This document shows positions 32,457-41,430 of a stretch of 43,844 bases of DNA, one piece after another; within the stretch, counting starts at the first letter, position 1, and every line of letters begins with the position of its first letter. The stretch lies in NCBI GenBank assembly GCA_050744165.1, contig JBOGGN010000335.1, positions 1-43,844 on the forward strand, read 5' to 3'. This DNA comes from JBOGGN01 sp050744165. Its GTDB lineage: Bacteria > Actinomycetota > Acidimicrobiia > Acidimicrobiales > Palsa-688. The position numbers and the translations under genes were made by a program. Under the pieces are notes generated by a model, which was not told the origin of the DNA, searched no databases, and worked only from the letters and a program-made list of their open reading frames with translations.

Positions 32457-34051
32457 CGCCGCCCACGCTGCCCGGCGCCGACGACGTCCTGCGCTTTGCC
32501 TTCAGCCAGGGGCCCGGACGCGACTTCGTCGCCACCCTCGGCCCACCCGAGCGTCCGCTCACGACGTCGTTCGGCCTGCTGCCGGCGGGGGCCCGGACCG
32601 ATCGTGTCCATCCCCTGGTCTCGGGAAGCGTCGACCTCCTAGAGGCGACGCCCTACCCGGCCATTTGTAACGACAAGGGGCTCACCGTGACCGAGCGATG
32701 GCAGCACGCTGCGGTGATGGCCTTCGGCCTGCAGCGGCGGGAACCGGCCAACCTGTTCAACGACCATCGCAGCTCCGCCTCCGTGCGAAGCCGCTTTCCG
32801 GTCCACCCCTTCGTGCAGACCGACGACGACGCCTGGTACCTCGACGTATACCGGCACGGGCTGCTCCCCCTCGGCGAGGCACCGGCCGAGGTGCCCGATG
32901 AGGGCCGGCTGCGGCTGGCACTCGCCGGCCGCTACACCCACCTGCCGAGCCTGTACGGCCGCCTTCGGGGCCCGCTGGTCGAGCTTGAGCTCGGGATCGG
33001 GTTGCGCAACCTCTGGGTAGCGCTCGAGGTGTTCGGGTTGCGAGGGAGGTTGTGGTTGCCGGGAGCCGTCGCCCACAAGCCCGGGCCCCTTGAGGCGGCG
33101 CTGTACCCCCCCGGTGAGTGGACATCGGTCTTGACCATCGAGTTCGATGACGCGGCGGCGCACGGCTCGGCCGGCCCGGCGCCACGCCGTCGCCCCGCTC
33201 GGGGCGAAGCCCCTCCCAGGGACCCCTTTCCTACCTGGTGTGCGCCCGCACGCGGCTACGACCCGACTGGCGAACGCGGGGAGGGCACGCCCCGCTTCGA
33301 CGACCCCACCCTCGACGAGGCGGCAGCGGTGCACCGAAGCGCTCTGGCGACCGCCTCCCACTGGGGAGCGGGCACCGCGGGTGGCGCTCAAGGCGTCCCG
33401 GCTTCCCTGACGCCGAGCATCCTGTCGTGGGGCGAGGTCCTGTGGCGCCGCTCGGCGGGCCACATGCCTCGGCAGTTGCCCGGGTTCTCCGGCCGCCGGC
33501 GTCCGCTCTCAAAGACCGCGGTCGACGACGCTGCCGCCTGGGTCTCGGCGCGTCCCCCGACGCTCCTGCTGGCCACCGTCGCCGAGCAGATCCAGATCTC
33601 GGTCTGCCTCCAGGACGTCGCGGGCTACCGAACCGGGTGGTACCGGCTCCGAAACGAGGGACCAGATGGCGGTCCCGAGCTGGAGTTGCGTCGCGCCGAC
33701 CCATCGCTGCCCGCCTACCTCGAAGCCTGCTACGGCCACCGGCTCTCGCCCCAAGCGGGCTGCGCCGTCCGCCATGCCGCCATGACCTGGGTCCTGTCGG
33801 CCGACGTGGCGTCGTTAATCGAGCGTTTCGGCCCCGGTGGCTGGACGCTGGCGCAGTACGCCTGCGGCTGGATGGTGCACGGGCTGTGCCTCTCGGCCGC
33901 CGTCCACGGCTGTTACGCCCGACCCACCCGGGCCTTCGACGAGGTGCTGCTGCACCCGGTCGTCGGGACCGCCCCCGGCGAGATGGTGCTGCTCAGCGTC
34001 GTCATGGGGACTGGCCGTTTCGTCGAGCCGGCCCTCGATCTACGGACCTGA
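32453..34051 (+). CDS. SagB-type azoline dehydrogenase (TbtE-like)
   Basis: 532 residues. Flavin-dependent enzyme oxidising azolines to thiazoles/oxazoles. Motifs compatible with the SagB/nitroreductase family: PSILSWGEVLWRRSAGHMPR (family SxxxRRSxR region near 325), LLLATVAEQIQISVCLQDVA, GYRTGWYRLRNEG, and the late ATMTWVL-type segment HAAMTWVLSADV with MVLLSVVMGTGR at the end. The N-terminal half (~1-280) is less recognisable and includes an Arg/Pro-rich loop. ATG 32453 overlaps the YcaO stop. The longer reading from 32339 is a shadow. Confidence 0.82.
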   Translation: MTPPTLPGADDVLRFAFSQGPGRDFVATLGPPERPLTTSFGLLPAGARTDRVHPLVSGSVDLLEATPYPAICNDKGLTVTERWQHAAVMAFGLQRREPANLFNDHRSSASVRSRFPVHPFVQTDDDAWYLDVYRHGLLPLGEAPAEVPDEGRLRLALAGRYTHLPSLYGRLRGPLVELELGIGLRNLWVALEVFGLRGRLWLPGAVAHKPGPLEAALYPPGEWTSVLTIEFDDAAAHGSAGPAPRRRPARGEAPPRDPFPTWCAPARGYDPTGERGEGTPRFDDPTLDEAAAVHRSALATASHWGAGTAGGAQGVPASLTPSILSWGEVLWRRSAGHMPRQLPGFSGRRRPLSKTAVDDAAAWVSARPPTLLLATVAEQIQISVCLQDVAGYRTGWYRLRNEGPDGGPELELRRADPSLPAYLEACYGHRLSPQAGCAVRHAAMTWVLSADVASLIERFGPGGWTLAQYACGWMVHGLCLSAAVHGCYARPTRAFDEVLLHPVVGTAPGEMVLLSVVMGTGRFVEPALDLRT

Positions 34052-34073
34052 ATTTACAAAGGGGGAACACACT

Positions 34074-34967
34074 TTGCCGCTGAACCTCAACGCCATGTCT
34101 CCACGGACCGGTTGGCGCTCGTGGCACCTGCACACCTCGAACCTGGACCCCACTACGGGCGACGAGGTGGTACGGCGCGTCGTCGGGCCCGCGATCGACC
34201 GGCTCCACGACGAAGCGCCGGGCACCGCATGGTTCTACCTGCGCTACTGGCAGGGTGGGCCTCACATCCGCCTGCGGCTCGCGGGCGTCGGTGACGAGCC
34301 GGCGGCGCGCGTGGAACGCCAGCTGCGCTGCGACCTGGCCGCGGTGACGGCCTCGATCCCTACCACGCTGACCCCCGACGCCTACCTCCGCCACGCGGCG
34401 CCCCTGGCGGCGGCCGGCGAGGCCGGCCGGGCGATCGACATTGGCGAATTGCGGTCTCCCGGTGTGTATGACCGGCGGTACGAGCCCGAGTTCGACCGAT
34501 ATGGGGGCGCCCCGCTGCTGGCGGTGTCGGAGTCCCTGTTCGCAGTCTCCAGCCAGCTGTCACTGGCATTCTTGCGCCGCCACCCGAGCGAGGCGGCCCG
34601 GTCCGGCCTAGGCCTGCAGGCGACTCGGGCGGCCCTGTCGGTGGTCGGCGACGACGAGCGGCGCCGCGGTTTCTGCCGCCGCGCCGGTGCCGGCTGGCAG
34701 GCGTGGGCGGCTCGGGCCGATGCCACCACCACGATGGGAAAATTCCCCCCGCCTCTCTCCCCCCGCCACGCCGAGGTCGCCATTCCCACGCCGGTGCGGC
34801 AGTGGGTCGACCATTTGGCCGCCGCCATGGATCGCTGGCGCCGCGGAATCGGCGAGGAAAATGCGCAGCGCATCCTGTACTCCCATATCCACCTGCTGCA
34901 CAACCGTCTCGGCCTCGGTGTCGGCCACGAGTTTCGCCACTATCAGACGCTGGCGGTGGCGTCGTGA
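34074..34967 (+). CDS. LanB elimination-domain protein (TbtC-like)
   Basis: 297 residues, the small half of a split LanB dehydratase. It removes glutamate from glutamylated Ser/Thr to make dehydroamino acids. SpaB_C-type landmarks: GWRSWHLHTSN near the start, WFYLRYWQGGPHIRLRL (about 52-68), YEPEFDRYGG, SESLFAVSSQL, and SHIHLLHNRLGL at the end. TTG 34074 is chosen because AAAGGGGG lies 8 bases upstream, while ATG 34095 has no ribosome binding site. It is 22 bases after the dehydrogenase stop, the only biosynthetic junction after the candidate pyridine synthase without an overlap. Confidence 0.9.
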   Translation: MPLNLNAMSPRTGWRSWHLHTSNLDPTTGDEVVRRVVGPAIDRLHDEAPGTAWFYLRYWQGGPHIRLRLAGVGDEPAARVERQLRCDLAAVTASIPTTLTPDAYLRHAAPLAAAGEAGRAIDIGELRSPGVYDRRYEPEFDRYGGAPLLAVSESLFAVSSQLSLAFLRRHPSEAARSGLGLQATRAALSVVGDDERRRGFCRRAGAGWQAWAARADATTTMGKFPPPLSPRHAEVAIPTPVRQWVDHLAAAMDRWRRGIGEENAQRILYSHIHLLHNRLGLGVGHEFRHYQTLAVAS

Positions 34968-35176
34968 CCGCCCTGCTTCCCGACGTTGACCTCCTCCAAC
35001 CGGGGCTTGCGGACGAAGACGACCGGGTTCTGCCCCTGTGGTCGGCGTTTGCCAGCTGTGCGCGGGGCTTTTCCCCGCCCAGGAAAGAAAGCAGGTACCA
35101 GCCGGTCCGTTTGCTCGCCTACATTTTGTTCGGCTCTCTCCGCAGCGTGGGCACGAAAGGTGGTGGACTGACCGAC

Positions 35177-36430
35177 ATGGTCACCGCGGATGTCCCCGAG
35201 CGGCGGCGACGGTTGCGGGTGCTGTGGAGCGCGGTGTGGCTCTTCGTCCTTCTGGCTCCGGCAAGCGAGATCTGGCAGGGGCGGGACCGGCCGGCCGCGG
35301 TCGCCATCGTTGCCCTGATTGTCTTCGCCGGCATGTACCTGGCGTTGTGGTGGGTGGCATCGGATACCAAAGTGGAGTGGCCAGTGCGCCTTGGCCTACT
35401 CGGCGGACTGTGGGGCCTCGGCGTCGCCACTACGTTGGCGTTCCATGGGAGCTGGGGCTTCCAGTTGTTCTTCGTGTCGGCGGCGCTGGCCTGCGCCCTG
35501 CCCCGGCGGTACGCCATCTTCGGTGTGGTCGCGGTGACCGGCACCGACGCCCTGTTGCTGGCCTACTCCCCGTCCGACATGGCCCTTGGCCAGGTCTTCG
35601 GGGTGCTCATCGTGGGCATCGTGGTCCTCTGGCTCATGCGTATGCAAGAGTTGATCCGCGAGCTGAACGCCGCCCGGGAGGAAGTGGCGCGCTTGGCCGT
35701 GGCCGACGAACGGGTCCGTTTCGCCCGCGACCTACACGACCTGCTGGGCCACACCCTGTCACTCATCGTCGTCAAGAGCGAGGTGGTGCGCCGGCTCATC
35801 GAGGTGGACACCGAAGCCGCGGTCCGGGAATCGCGCGATATCGAGATGGTCAGCCGTCAAGCACTGGCCGAAGTCCGAGAGGCGGTCGTCAACTACCGAG
35901 ATCGCAGCCTCAACGTCGAGCTCGAAGGCGCCAAGGCCGCATTACGGGCGGCTGGGATCGAAGCGACGATCCACCACAGCGCTGACCGACTCCCCGACAC
36001 GGTGGAGAGCCTGCTCGGTTGGACGGTGCGCGAGGGCGTCACGAACGTGGTCAGGCACAGCAACGGCCACCATTGCGCCATCGACCTCCGCCAAGCCGAC
36101 GGTATGGCGGTCCTGGAGATCTACGACGACGGCAACGCCGCCGGCCCGACGAAGCCCGAACGCGTGCCCGTGCCTGTGTTAGCGGGCCGGGAGGCGGCGT
36201 CCCGGAGCACGAATGGCCTCGAAGCGGTTGACCTTGGTTCCGAGGGTGCGAGCATTCCGGCAGCGGATCAGACCGCCGACCCAGCGAGGCGTCCCGGCAC
36301 CGGACTGCGAGGTCTCGCGGAACGGTTGGCATCGGCCCACGGGCGGCTCGAGGCCGGTCGTCGGCCTGAAGGCGGCTTTTGCCTGGCGGTCACCGTCCCC
36401 TTGGACGGCGACGGGCACGACTCGGTGTGA
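35177..36430 (+). CDS. Membrane sensor histidine kinase, DesK/LiaS-like
   Basis: 417 residues. Five or six membrane helices (about 12-155) with very short loops, a coiled segment, then a HisKA_3 dimerisation box with phosphoacceptor His187 (RFARDLHDLLGHTLSLIV) and an HATPase domain: N box REGVTNVVRHSNGHH, DDGNAAG and GTGLRGLAERLASAHG. A 45-residue loop between the last two boxes is longer than usual. Kinases of this type often sense membrane stress. The open frame reaches a GTG at 34964 that overlaps the previous stop (GTGA), but the extra 71 residues look non-coding, so ATG 35177 is preferred. The start decides whether it is coupled to the RiPP operon. Pairs with the next gene. Confidence 0.87.
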   Translation: MVTADVPERRRRLRVLWSAVWLFVLLAPASEIWQGRDRPAAVAIVALIVFAGMYLALWWVASDTKVEWPVRLGLLGGLWGLGVATTLAFHGSWGFQLFFVSAALACALPRRYAIFGVVAVTGTDALLLAYSPSDMALGQVFGVLIVGIVVLWLMRMQELIRELNAAREEVARLAVADERVRFARDLHDLLGHTLSLIVVKSEVVRRLIEVDTEAAVRESRDIEMVSRQALAEVREAVVNYRDRSLNVELEGAKAALRAAGIEATIHHSADRLPDTVESLLGWTVREGVTNVVRHSNGHHCAIDLRQADGMAVLEIYDDGNAAGPTKPERVPVPVLAGREAASRSTNGLEAVDLGSEGASIPAADQTADPARRPGTGLRGLAERLASAHGRLEAGRRPEGGFCLAVTVPLDGDGHDSV

Positions 36431-37032
36431 TTCGCCTCCTCCTGGCGGAGGACGTCGGCATGATGCGGGGCGCTCTTGCGACCCTCCTGCGTCTCGAGCC
36501 GGACATCGATATCGTGGCCGAGTTGAAAGCGGGCAACGAAGTGCTGCCGTCAGCGGCGGAGACCCGACCCGACGTCGCCCTGCTCGACATCGAGATGCCG
36601 GGCATCAGCGGGTTGGCCGCAGCCCGATTGCTGCGCGACGCATACCCCGAATGCAAGGTCGTGATCCTGACCACCTTTGGCCGCCCCGGGTACCTGCGCG
36701 AGGCGATGGATGCCGGCGTGGCCGGCTATGTGATCAAGGACGGACCGGTGACCCAGCTGGCCGGGGTCATCCGCAGGGTCCTGGGCGGGGAGCGAGTGAT
36801 CGATCCCGCTCTGGCCGTGGCGGCCTTGACGAATGGACCCAACCCGTTGACCGATCGGGAGCGCGACGTCCTGGCGGCGGCGCTCGACGGCTCGCCGATC
36901 GGTGAGATCGCCTCCCGTCTCATCCTTTCCAAGAGCACGGTGCGCAACTACCTGTCCTCAGGTATCCGGAAAACGGCGACTCGGAACAGGATCGAGGCGG
37001 CGCAGGCGGCACGGGACCGGGGGTGGCTGTAG
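36427..37032 (+). CDS. NarL/DesR-family response regulator
   Basis: 201 residues. Receiver domain with acidic residues in LLLAEDVGMMRG, phosphoacceptor Asp54 (VALLDIEMPGISGL), Thr in VVILTTFGRP and Lys104 (GYVIKDGP); LuxR-type helix-turn-helix near 140-195 (LTDRERDVLAAALDG, IGEIASRLILSKSTVRNYL). GTG 36427 overlaps the kinase stop as GTGA, so they are a co-translated two-component pair. Targets are unknown; the gene cluster upstream or an envelope-stress set are candidates. Confidence 0.93.
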   Translation: MIRLLLAEDVGMMRGALATLLRLEPDIDIVAELKAGNEVLPSAAETRPDVALLDIEMPGISGLAAARLLRDAYPECKVVILTTFGRPGYLREAMDAGVAGYVIKDGPVTQLAGVIRRVLGGERVIDPALAVAALTNGPNPLTDRERDVLAAALDGSPIGEIASRLILSKSTVRNYLSSGIRKTATRNRIEAAQAARDRGWL

Positions 37033-37081
37033 ACCAGCAAGACTGTGACCGCCTCGTCACCTGTTAAATCCGCGGGTGGTG

Positions 37082-38005
37082 TCAGCCGAGGCGGCGGACC
37101 GAGCCGCTGACGATAACGCCGGCCCAGAAGATGGCGGCCAGCGCCACCACGGCAGCGGCGAAGGCGTCGGCCAGGCTGCCGGTGCTGCTCGAGGCCATGC
37201 CATAGGAGGCGACCGTTACCAACATGGCGGCCATTGATGTCAGCACCAGTCCGGGCATGCCCCGGCGCAACACCGCTCGGGGGCGGTGGCGGCCGAAGAT
37301 GGCCATCGCCACCAGTTTCAGCACCATCAGAAGGGCCAGCAGCGCCAGCGCCGCGCTCCGGCGGAAGACGCCATACGCCAGCAGGTAGTCGAGGGTGCCG
37401 TACGGCGGGCTCAGGTACCAGCCGGCAAGGAGTCGCAGCCGCCCGATCGCGATGACCACAACGGCCACCCCGCCCAAGAGAACGGCCAAGCTCGGGAGGA
37501 ACGCGGAGAGACGGTGCGAACGGCCCCGGGCATCCACCGGACCAAGTTGGGGCGCGGCCACGGCAAGGCCACCGACCAGCACTAACCCGTCGAGCAGCGC
37601 CAGGGACAAGAACACCAGCGGCGCCGGCTGGTGCTGCCGGTGCGCCACCTGCGCCAGTTCGCTTTGGTCCACCGGGACGCCCTGAAGCATCCGCGACACG
37701 CCGCGTTCGGCCAGCACCGAGGTCTCGTGATGGGCTTGAAGGGGGGGCTTGAGGAACACCGCCCCCAGGATCTCGGCGATCAAGACGGCGGCGAGAAGGA
37801 CCAAAGCCACGACGAGCGTCCCTCGGTGGGCGGGGTCGGGCGGCGATGGCGCGTCGGGAGGTGGCTCCGGGAGCTCGGCCGGAGGTGGCTCCGGGATGGC
37901 CGGCGATGGCGCGTCGGAAGGTGGCTCCGGGAGCTCGGCCGCAGGTGGCTCGGGGGGCGGCGAAGGCTCGGCCTTGGCCGGCGGCTCGGGCGTGCCCGGG
38001 CTCAT
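37082..38005 (-). CDS. Proline-rich membrane protein of unknown function
   Basis: 307 residues. Residues 1-62 are Pro/Glu/Ala-rich with a tandem repeat (PEPPSDAPSP and PEPPPDAPSP units) and face the cytoplasm or exterior as a flexible stalk. Six or so membrane helices follow: TLVVALVLLAAVLIAEILGA, LVFLSLALLDGLVLVGGLAV, AVLLGGVAVVVIAIGRLRLL, ALALLALLMVLKLVAMAIFG, LVLTSMAAMLVTVASYGMA and FAAAVVALAAIFWAGVIVSG. A ~40-residue soluble loop lies between helices 1 and 2. No family recognised. Its ATG overlaps the stop of the upstream gene (ATGA), so the two are an operon. Confidence 0.75.
   Translation of the reverse strand: MSPGTPEPPAKAEPSPPPEPPAAELPEPPSDAPSPAIPEPPPAELPEPPPDAPSPPDPAHRGTLVVALVLLAAVLIAEILGAVFLKPPLQAHHETSVLAERGVSRMLQGVPVDQSELAQVAHRQHQPAPLVFLSLALLDGLVLVGGLAVAAPQLGPVDARGRSHRLSAFLPSLAVLLGGVAVVVIAIGRLRLLAGWYLSPPYGTLDYLLAYGVFRRSAALALLALLMVLKLVAMAIFGRHRPRAVLRRGMPGLVLTSMAAMLVTVASYGMASSSTGSLADAFAAAVVALAAIFWAGVIVSGSVRRLG
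37841..37960. repeat. Two tandem 60-base repeats
   Basis: Units at 37841-37900 and 37901-37960 both begin CGGCGATGGCGCGTCGG and match at most positions. They encode the proline-rich stalk of the membrane protein on the minus strand, 20 residues per unit. Confidence 0.8.
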
Positions 38006-38484
38006 TGCTCCACCGTGAGCCGGCAGGCGCTCGGTCCGTGGCAGCTGTAGAGGGTGACCGTGGTTCCGTCGTGGAGAATGGCGACCCGGAGGGCCAACGG
38101 GTCGGATCGGTCCGGTCCCGGCTGGCCGGTGTCGAATGTCTGGGTCAGATCGCCGGTCCGGCTGAAGGTGATCATCATCCCCGGGCTGCCCGCGACCCGC
38201 CGAAGCAAAACCACATGAACGTTGTTGGGCACGATAAAGGTGCACCCGCCGCCTGGCGCGAGCACCAGCATGTCCCCCTGGACGCACGTCGGGCCGCCCC
38301 GGTCGATCTCGCGGATCGTGAGCCGCCGCGGCGGAAAGACATCTTCCACCAATCGCACCAGCGATCGGGTGGGGGAACCGACCGCGTCGGCCGGTGGCGC
38401 CACCAACGCCACTGCCAACATGAGGACCGACACGGTGGCCAGCACAGCCAGCGCCTGGAAAATGCGGCGGGTGGTGACAGCCAC
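38002..38484 (-). CDS. Membrane-anchored or secreted protein of unknown function
   Basis: 160 residues with one N-terminal hydrophobic segment (IFQALAVLATVSVLMLAVAL), then a soluble beta-rich domain containing four Cys (PTCVQGDM, GGGCTFIVPNN, YSCHGPSACRLTVEQ), likely two disulfides, which fits an extracytoplasmic location. GTG 38484 is preferred because GAGGTGA lies about 8 bases upstream; the frame continues open to 38685 through Arg/Pro-rich sequence overlapping the divergent lipoprotein gene. The stop overlaps the start of the proline-rich membrane protein. Confidence 0.65.
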   Translation of the reverse strand: MAVTTRRIFQALAVLATVSVLMLAVALVAPPADAVGSPTRSLVRLVEDVFPPRRLTIREIDRGGPTCVQGDMLVLAPGGGCTFIVPNNVHVVLLRRVAGSPGMMITFSRTGDLTQTFDTGQPGPDRSDPLALRVAILHDGTTVTLYSCHGPSACRLTVEQ

Positions 38485-38613
38485 CTCGTTGGTCACCTCA
38501 CGAAACGTACTGGCGACGCGCGGCCCGGCGGCGCCAACCCGGCGCCAGGGCGCACGAGGCGTTCGACGAGAGATCTTGGAACCTGACGCGCCTCTGGACG
38601 GTCCAACGCGACG

Positions 38614-39864
38614 ATGACCTGGTTTCGATGCCTTCTCTGTCTGCCCGCCGCCCTTCTCCTCGTCGTTGGGTGCAGTTCGACCCACAAAACGACCATCGGC
38701 AGCGGGACCACCACCACGTCCCCGAGTAGCACGTCGTCGTCGACGGTCTCCTCAACAACTCCGGCCGGCAGCGCGTCGTCGACCAGTGCCACCACTCCGA
38801 CCAACGCGTCGGCGGGCGGACCGCTGCCGCGGGGTATGCAGATAGCCGACCTGACCTGGGTCAGCGATGCAGACGGGTGGGGGCTCGGCAGCGCGCCGTG
38901 CTCCACGCCGCCGTGCACCTCAGTGGTGCACACGCTGAACGGCGGTCAGTCGTGGGCCGGGCTGCCGGCACCTGTCGCGTACCTGCCCACCCTCCAGTCG
39001 CTCTCTACAGGGTGCTCGGCCACCTTCGCCTGCGTGAGCGGTATCCGTTTCGCCAGCGCCAGCGTCGGCTACGTCTTCGGCCAATCGTCGCTGTGGATGA
39101 CGACCGATGGAGGCCACAGCTGGACGGAGCGCTCGAAGGACACGACCGACGCCCTGGAGGTGGACGGGTCGACCGTCGTGCGGGTCGTCAACCCGGCCTT
39201 CGAGAGTCCGCCTGGCATCCCCTTCAGCGTCGAGGAGGCGCCGGTCGGCTCCACCTCATGGCACACGGTGCTGTCCGCTACCGTGCCCGGCGACAGTGTC
39301 AGCCTGGCGGTGCAAGGTTCGGACCTTTCCCTGCTGGTCGGCCAGAACCCGGCCGGAGGCGCCAACGACGAGCACGGCACCCTGTACCGCTCGACCGACG
39401 GGGGCACCCACTGGGCGAGCGGGCCCGACCCGTGCGGTGTCGGCCCGGGCGGCGTAGAGGCCGACGCACGCGACATCGGGGCGGCACCCGGTGGCACCCT
39501 CGTCGCTGGCTGCACCGTGCGGAACTCTTCCTCGCCCGGATTCGTCGTGGTCTCGTCCAACGCCGGGGCCAGTTTTGGGGGCCAGCATCCAGCGGGGACG
39601 TCCCCCGAGCTGACGCGGGTGGCCGCCGCGACGCCCCAGCGGCTGGTGGTGTTGACTGCAGACAACCAGAGCGAGCACCTGTCGGTCAGCTGGGACGGCG
39701 GTGTCACGTGGACGACCACCTACACCGTGAACTCGACGAGCCAAGGGCCCCAGTTCCTCGGTTTCGAGGACGCCAACACGGGCCGGGCCATCGTGACGGA
39801 CCGCACCATCGTGACCACCAGCGACGGCGGGCAGCACTGGGTGGCGTACACCTTCCCGTCATAG
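38614..39864 (+). CDS. Lipoprotein with BNR/YCF48-like beta-propeller repeats
   Basis: 416 residues. Signal peptide MTWFRCLLCLPAALLLVVGC with lipobox VVGC (Cys20), a Ser/Thr-rich tether (about 22-68), then repeats of the sialidase/photosystem-assembly type: VSDADGWGLG, TLNGGQSWAGLP, SASVGYVFG, TTDGGHSWTE, STDGGTHWASG, SWDGGVTWTTTY and TSDGGQHWVAY, each with an Asp-Gly-Gly-x-x-W box. Probably a surface-anchored propeller; ligand unknown. The N-terminal region is divergent from the preceding gene. Confidence 0.82.
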   Translation: MTWFRCLLCLPAALLLVVGCSSTHKTTIGSGTTTTSPSSTSSSTVSSTTPAGSASSTSATTPTNASAGGPLPRGMQIADLTWVSDADGWGLGSAPCSTPPCTSVVHTLNGGQSWAGLPAPVAYLPTLQSLSTGCSATFACVSGIRFASASVGYVFGQSSLWMTTDGGHSWTERSKDTTDALEVDGSTVVRVVNPAFESPPGIPFSVEEAPVGSTSWHTVLSATVPGDSVSLAVQGSDLSLLVGQNPAGGANDEHGTLYRSTDGGTHWASGPDPCGVGPGGVEADARDIGAAPGGTLVAGCTVRNSSSPGFVVVSSNAGASFGGQHPAGTSPELTRVAAATPQRLVVLTADNQSEHLSVSWDGGVTWTTTYTVNSTSQGPQFLGFEDANTGRAIVTDRTIVTTSDGGQHWVAYTFPS

Positions 39865-39906
39865 ACGACGGCCGAAGCCGAGGCCGGCCTGTGCGACGCT
39901 ACGGGC

Positions 39907-40935
39907 ATGGCTGATCGCAGCGCCCTGGTCACCGGGGCCACCGGATTCATCGGCTCGCAGTTGGTACCGGCGCTCGTGGCACAAGGCTGGACGGTCACCG
40001 CCACCGGGCGACGGCCCCGGCCCGAGACCCTCCCCCCAGAGACCGCCTACCAGGGCGCCGATTTGGCGGGTGAGGACGACCTGGAGTCGCTGCTCGAAGG
40101 GGTCACCCACGTGTTTCACCTGGCCGGGGCGTCGAGCTCCCTGGCCGACGAGGCGGAAATGCACCGGGCCAACGTCGTGGCGACCGAGCGACTGGTGACC
40201 GCGGCCCTCAAGTCATCGCGCCTCAAGCGACTGGTGTACATGAGCTCCACATCGGTCTACGGCGAGACGGTGGCCCTGCCGAGCCCGGTCCTCGAAACAG
40301 TCGAGCCTCAGCCCAGTCGGGCATACGGAAAGGCCAAATGGGCCACCGAACAGGTCGTGTGGTCTGCAGGCTCCGAAGGGCTGCCCGTCGTCGTTCTCCG
40401 ACCCGTGTCGGTGTTCGGGCCCCGCAACGTGAAGCTCTTGGCCAGCGCCGTGCTCGATGTCGCCCTGGAACGCTTCGCCAACCCTTCGGAGCCGGTCCCC
40501 GTGCCCGCCGAGCCGATCGAGCAGCGTCTCGTCCATATCGACGATCTCCTCCGGGCCACCATCCACCTGGCCGTTCACCCCCAGGGGGCGGGCGGGGCGT
40601 ACAACGTGGTTTTTCCCAGCTATCCGAGCAACCACCAGGTCGCCGCCGCCATCGCTCGTCAACTGGGCGTCGAGGTCGTCCTGACCGACGATCCGAGCGC
40701 TGGTCTCGCCTACCCCGCCCGGGTGGCCGCCCGGGAGCGCATGCTGGCGGGAGGCATGCGGCCCGACATCCTGCTCACCAAGGAGCGGTTCCGGTTCATG
40801 CGCAAGGCCAACATCAACAACCGCCTCAGCGTGGACGCGCTGCTCTCAACCGGCTTCGAATTCTCTCAGGCGGACCTGGACACCGCCATCGGCGCCACCG
40901 TTGGCTGGTACCGAGAGGCGCGCTGGATCCTCTAG
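39907..40935 (+). CDS. NAD-dependent epimerase/dehydratase family protein
   Basis: 342 residues, extended short-chain dehydrogenase fold. Nucleotide-binding GATGFIGSQL near residues 10-19, VFHLAGASSS, active-site SSTSVYGET with YGKAKWATE (catalytic Tyr and Lys), and VVVLRPVSVFGPRN. Members act on nucleotide sugars, steroids or flavonoid-like substrates; the substrate cannot be inferred here. GACGCT lies 6 bases before the ATG, possibly a -10 box. The STAS gene converges 8 bases downstream. Confidence 0.88.
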   Translation: MADRSALVTGATGFIGSQLVPALVAQGWTVTATGRRPRPETLPPETAYQGADLAGEDDLESLLEGVTHVFHLAGASSSLADEAEMHRANVVATERLVTAALKSSRLKRLVYMSSTSVYGETVALPSPVLETVEPQPSRAYGKAKWATEQVVWSAGSEGLPVVVLRPVSVFGPRNVKLLASAVLDVALERFANPSEPVPVPAEPIEQRLVHIDDLLRATIHLAVHPQGAGGAYNVVFPSYPSNHQVAAAIARQLGVEVVLTDDPSAGLAYPARVAARERMLAGGMRPDILLTKERFRFMRKANINNRLSVDALLSTGFEFSQADLDTAIGATVGWYREARWIL

Positions 40936-40943
40936 GGGACGAC

Positions 40944-41297
40944 CTACGCCGAGACGGTGGCCAGCGCCGCGTCCAGCGACGGGTAGATGGTGAGAACCCG
41001 GGTGAGGCCGGTGATCTCGAACAACCGCAGGATGCGGGACTGGGAGCAGATGAGTTCGAGCTCGCCGCCCTGGCGGCGGAACCGGTTGAGCCCGGCGACG
41101 AGGACGCCGAGCCCGGTCGAATCCAAGAACCCCACTGGCTCCAGGTTGACCACCACTCGAGGCGGTCCCGCCATCGCCAGATCGAGCAGCTTCTGGCGAA
41201 GCAGGGGTGCGCTGTAGACGTCGACCTCACCAGAAACGGTGAGCACGGTGCACCCCGATTGCTGGGCGTCGACTTCAAGACCGAGTTCTGGTGGCAT
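40944..41297 (-). CDS. STAS-domain anti-sigma factor antagonist
   Basis: 117 residues. STAS core VLTVSGEVDVYSAPLLRQKL, RVVVNLEPVGFLDSTGLGVL with phosphorylatable Ser60, and LICSQSRILRLFEITGL. GGAG lies about 9 bases before the ATG. It belongs to the SpoIIAA/RsbV type and is a second copy besides that at 21103; no kinase or sigma factor is adjacent. Confidence 0.93.
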   Translation of the reverse strand: MPPELGLEVDAQQSGCTVLTVSGEVDVYSAPLLRQKLLDLAMAGPPRVVVNLEPVGFLDSTGLGVLVAGLNRFRRQGGELELICSQSRILRLFEITGLTRVLTIYPSLDAALATVSA

Positions 41298-41430
41298 TGG
41301 CTACTACTCCATCACGCTGACCATCGTGTGCGGCGCTTTGTACCCGACGTGGCGATCGGCCAAACCTGAGGGAACCGCTGGTAGGGCCCGCGGAAGGGCA
41401 CAGAAAGCCGGCGAGTGGCACCATGAAGAC

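Noticed and set aside
37045..37060. GTGAC/GTCAC inverted repeat as a bidirectional terminator
   Set aside because: Only 5 bp with a 6-base loop and no T-run; too weak to call between the convergent genes.
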